In this document: positions 61,068 to 62,166 of the stretch, piece after piece
How positions within the stretch are numbered: the stretch's first letter is position 1
Layout: the number at the start of each line of letters is the position of its first letter
DNA from: Candidatus Poseidoniaceae archaeon
Lineage (GTDB): Archaea; Thermoplasmatota; Poseidoniia; Poseidoniales; Poseidoniaceae
Length of the DNA: 62,166 nt
NCBI GenBank assembly: GCA_949373095.1
Contig: CASIBY010000004.1
Location: forward strand, 1 to 62,166
Direction of reading: 5' to 3'
The notes under the pieces: model-generated
Told to the model about the DNA's origin: nothing
Seen by the model: the letters and a program-made list of their open reading frames with translations, nothing else
Database searches by the model: none
Program-made: the position numbers and the translations under genes

Positions 61068-62166
61068 ATGGGACCTGGGCATGCTTCTAGTGGTACAAAC
61101 GGTGGGGCGAGCGGTAGCGATAACGCATTTGCCGACATGATACAGGGTCTGAAAGATGATGCTATTCATCGCGGCGCTACAACCCTCATGGATGAGGAAG
61201 TTGGCTCGTTCGGAGTACCCAATCCTCGTATTCTCATCGTTGGCTGTGGCGGCTCAGGAAACAACACTCTGAATCGTATCACCCATCTTGGCGTCGAAGG
61301 CGCTGTGACTGTTGCCATCAATACCGATAAGCAACATCTCGACCACACACGCGCCCTGCAAAAGTTGCTCGTAGGCCGACACATCACCCGGGGATTGGGT
61401 GCTGGTGGCGATCCGTCCACCGGACGTCGCTGTGCTGAAGCAGGCCGTGAAATGATCAAGCGAATCGTAACCGGCGCAGACCTCGTCTTCATTGCATCAG
61501 GTCTCGGTGGTGGTTCAGGAACCGGTATCTGTCCTATCGTTGCTGAAGAAGCAAAGGCTGCTGGCGCTCTTGTCGTCGGTATTGTGACCACGCCCTTCCA
61601 CGTTGAGCGACGTCAACGCATGAACCGTGCGTTAGAAGGATTGGAATCCCTTCGCCGATGTGCTGACGCCGTCTTGGTTTTGGACAATAACCGCCTGCTT
61701 CACTTCGTACCTAACCTCCCTCTCGATGAGGCATTTTCTATCATGGACCAACTGGTTGCAGAAATTGTCAAAGGAATCGTTGAAACCATCACCCTGCCTT
61801 CACTCATCAACCTTGACTTCGCTGATATTCGGGCCATTATGGCCAACGGCGGCGTGACCATGATGCTCTACGGTGAATCCGACCGTGGTCCCGAAGAAGT
61901 TGTTCACGAAGCGCTCAACCATCCACTCTTGGACGTTGATATTTCAGGAGCCACTGGCGTACTCATTCACGTCACAGGTGGACCTTACATGACGCTTGAA
62001 GCAGCAAATCAGGTAGTAGACCTCTTGACCGCAAAGGTCAGCGATAACGCCAACGTGATTTGGGGTGCCCGACAAGATGCTGGATTCGGAGACACCATCA
62101 AGGTCATGGCCATCATTACCGGCGTAGGCGGAACCACGCTCAACGTCGCACGAATGCAACCTGATG
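61068..62166 (+). CDS. ftsZ: Cell division protein FtsZ, cut by the window end
   Basis: Tubulin-like GTPase that forms the division ring. 366 codons visible; the end is outside. Start ATG at 61068 behind GGAGTGAAAGG. N-terminal GTP-binding elements: RILIVGCGGSGNNTLNRI, AINTDKQHLDHTRA, LGAGGDPSTGRR, the tubulin signature GLGGGSGTG in FIASGLGGGSGTGICPIVAE, and VTTPFHVERRQRMNRALEGL. T7-loop-like NLDFADIRAIM carries the catalytic Asp that completes the GTPase site. Archaeal FtsZ1/FtsZ2 subtype cannot be told with confidence. Confidence 0.96.
   Translation, partial: MGPGHASSGTNGGASGSDNAFADMIQGLKDDAIHRGATTLMDEEVGSFGVPNPRILIVGCGGSGNNTLNRITHLGVEGAVTVAINTDKQHLDHTRALQKLLVGRHITRGLGAGGDPSTGRRCAEAGREMIKRIVTGADLVFIASGLGGGSGTGICPIVAEEAKAAGALVVGIVTTPFHVERRQRMNRALEGLESLRRCADAVLVLDNNRLLHFVPNLPLDEAFSIMDQLVAEIVKGIVETITLPSLINLDFADIRAIMANGGVTMMLYGESDRGPEEVVHEALNHPLLDVDISGATGVLIHVTGGPYMTLEAANQVVDLLTAKVSDNANVIWGARQDAGFGDTIKVMAIITGVGGTTLNVARMQPD

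Overview
The window looks like a chromosomal segment of a marine planktonic euryarchaeon, most likely Marine Group II (Poseidoniales). The archaeal markers are ribosomal protein L15e, a TFB, a tRNA-Tyr with a bulge-helix-bulge intron and C1-G72, an FtsZ, leaderless TATA promoters, and strong GAGGTGAT-type ribosome binding sites. The complex I operon (nuoA-B-C-D-H-I-J-J-K-L) shows no NADH module, and a run of very large exported PKD/Ig-like surface proteins follows it. The assignment to Poseidoniales is inference from gene content, not from a marker tree.

Layout. (1) 1-8.3 kb, minus strand: proton-pumping complex I operon, leaving the window inside nuoL. nuoL carries an inserted pair of EF-hands and an in-frame stop. 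(2) 8.5-23.9 kb, minus strand: five membrane-anchored proteins, four of them very large exported ones, including a subtilisin-type protease. One gene (16.6-21.3 kb) is broken by several single-base indels that look like sequencing errors. (3) 23.9-31.6 kb: housekeeping genes (RNase Z-like, PRC-barrel, L15e, rhodanese, SpoU methyltransferase, DEAD-box helicase, DoxX and unknowns). (4) 31.7-37.7 kb, plus strand and AT-rich: a STAND NTPase followed by a Cas10-like palm-Zn-palm nucleotidyl cyclase/polymerase, with no CRISPR array. This resembles a defence module. (5) 37.7-51.4 kb, minus strand: an apparently complete ubiquitin-like conjugation system. Three genes begin with the same 78-residue ubiquitin-like domain ending in Gly-Gly, fused to a JAMM protease (which has a second Ubl) and to two E2-like domains. 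Two E1-like enzymes with a degenerate N-terminal half, a Cdc48-type double AAA ATPase, a protein with a Ubl-like C-terminus lacking GG, two small membrane proteins (one ADP-ribosyltransferase-like), Zn and basic proteins and a divergent TFB accompany them. The Ubl coding region plus its promoter is a 328-bp repeat present three times at nearly 100% identity. A palindrome TGTCANNNNTGACA precedes most transcription units of the locus. (6) 51.5-54.7 kb, plus strand: a divergent two-gene operon (Rossmann-like/winged-helix protein and a Cys-rich protein). (7) 54.7-57.9 kb: membrane proteins, including an ABA4-like one. (8) 58.1-60.8 kb: a gene pair with possible CARF and PD-(D/E)xK character, a small membrane protein, and an array of repeats derived from the tRNA-Tyr 3' end that looks like an integration site. 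(9) tRNA-Tyr and the start of ftsZ.

How it may work together (inference): in the Ubl locus the E1 enzymes would activate the Gly-Gly tail, the E2 domains accept it, the JAMM protein process precursors or reverse conjugation, and the Cdc48-like ATPase unfold or extract modified targets. All of this could sit under a dedicated palindromic promoter and perhaps the local TFB. Regions 4-8 together look like an accessory island next to tRNA-Tyr.
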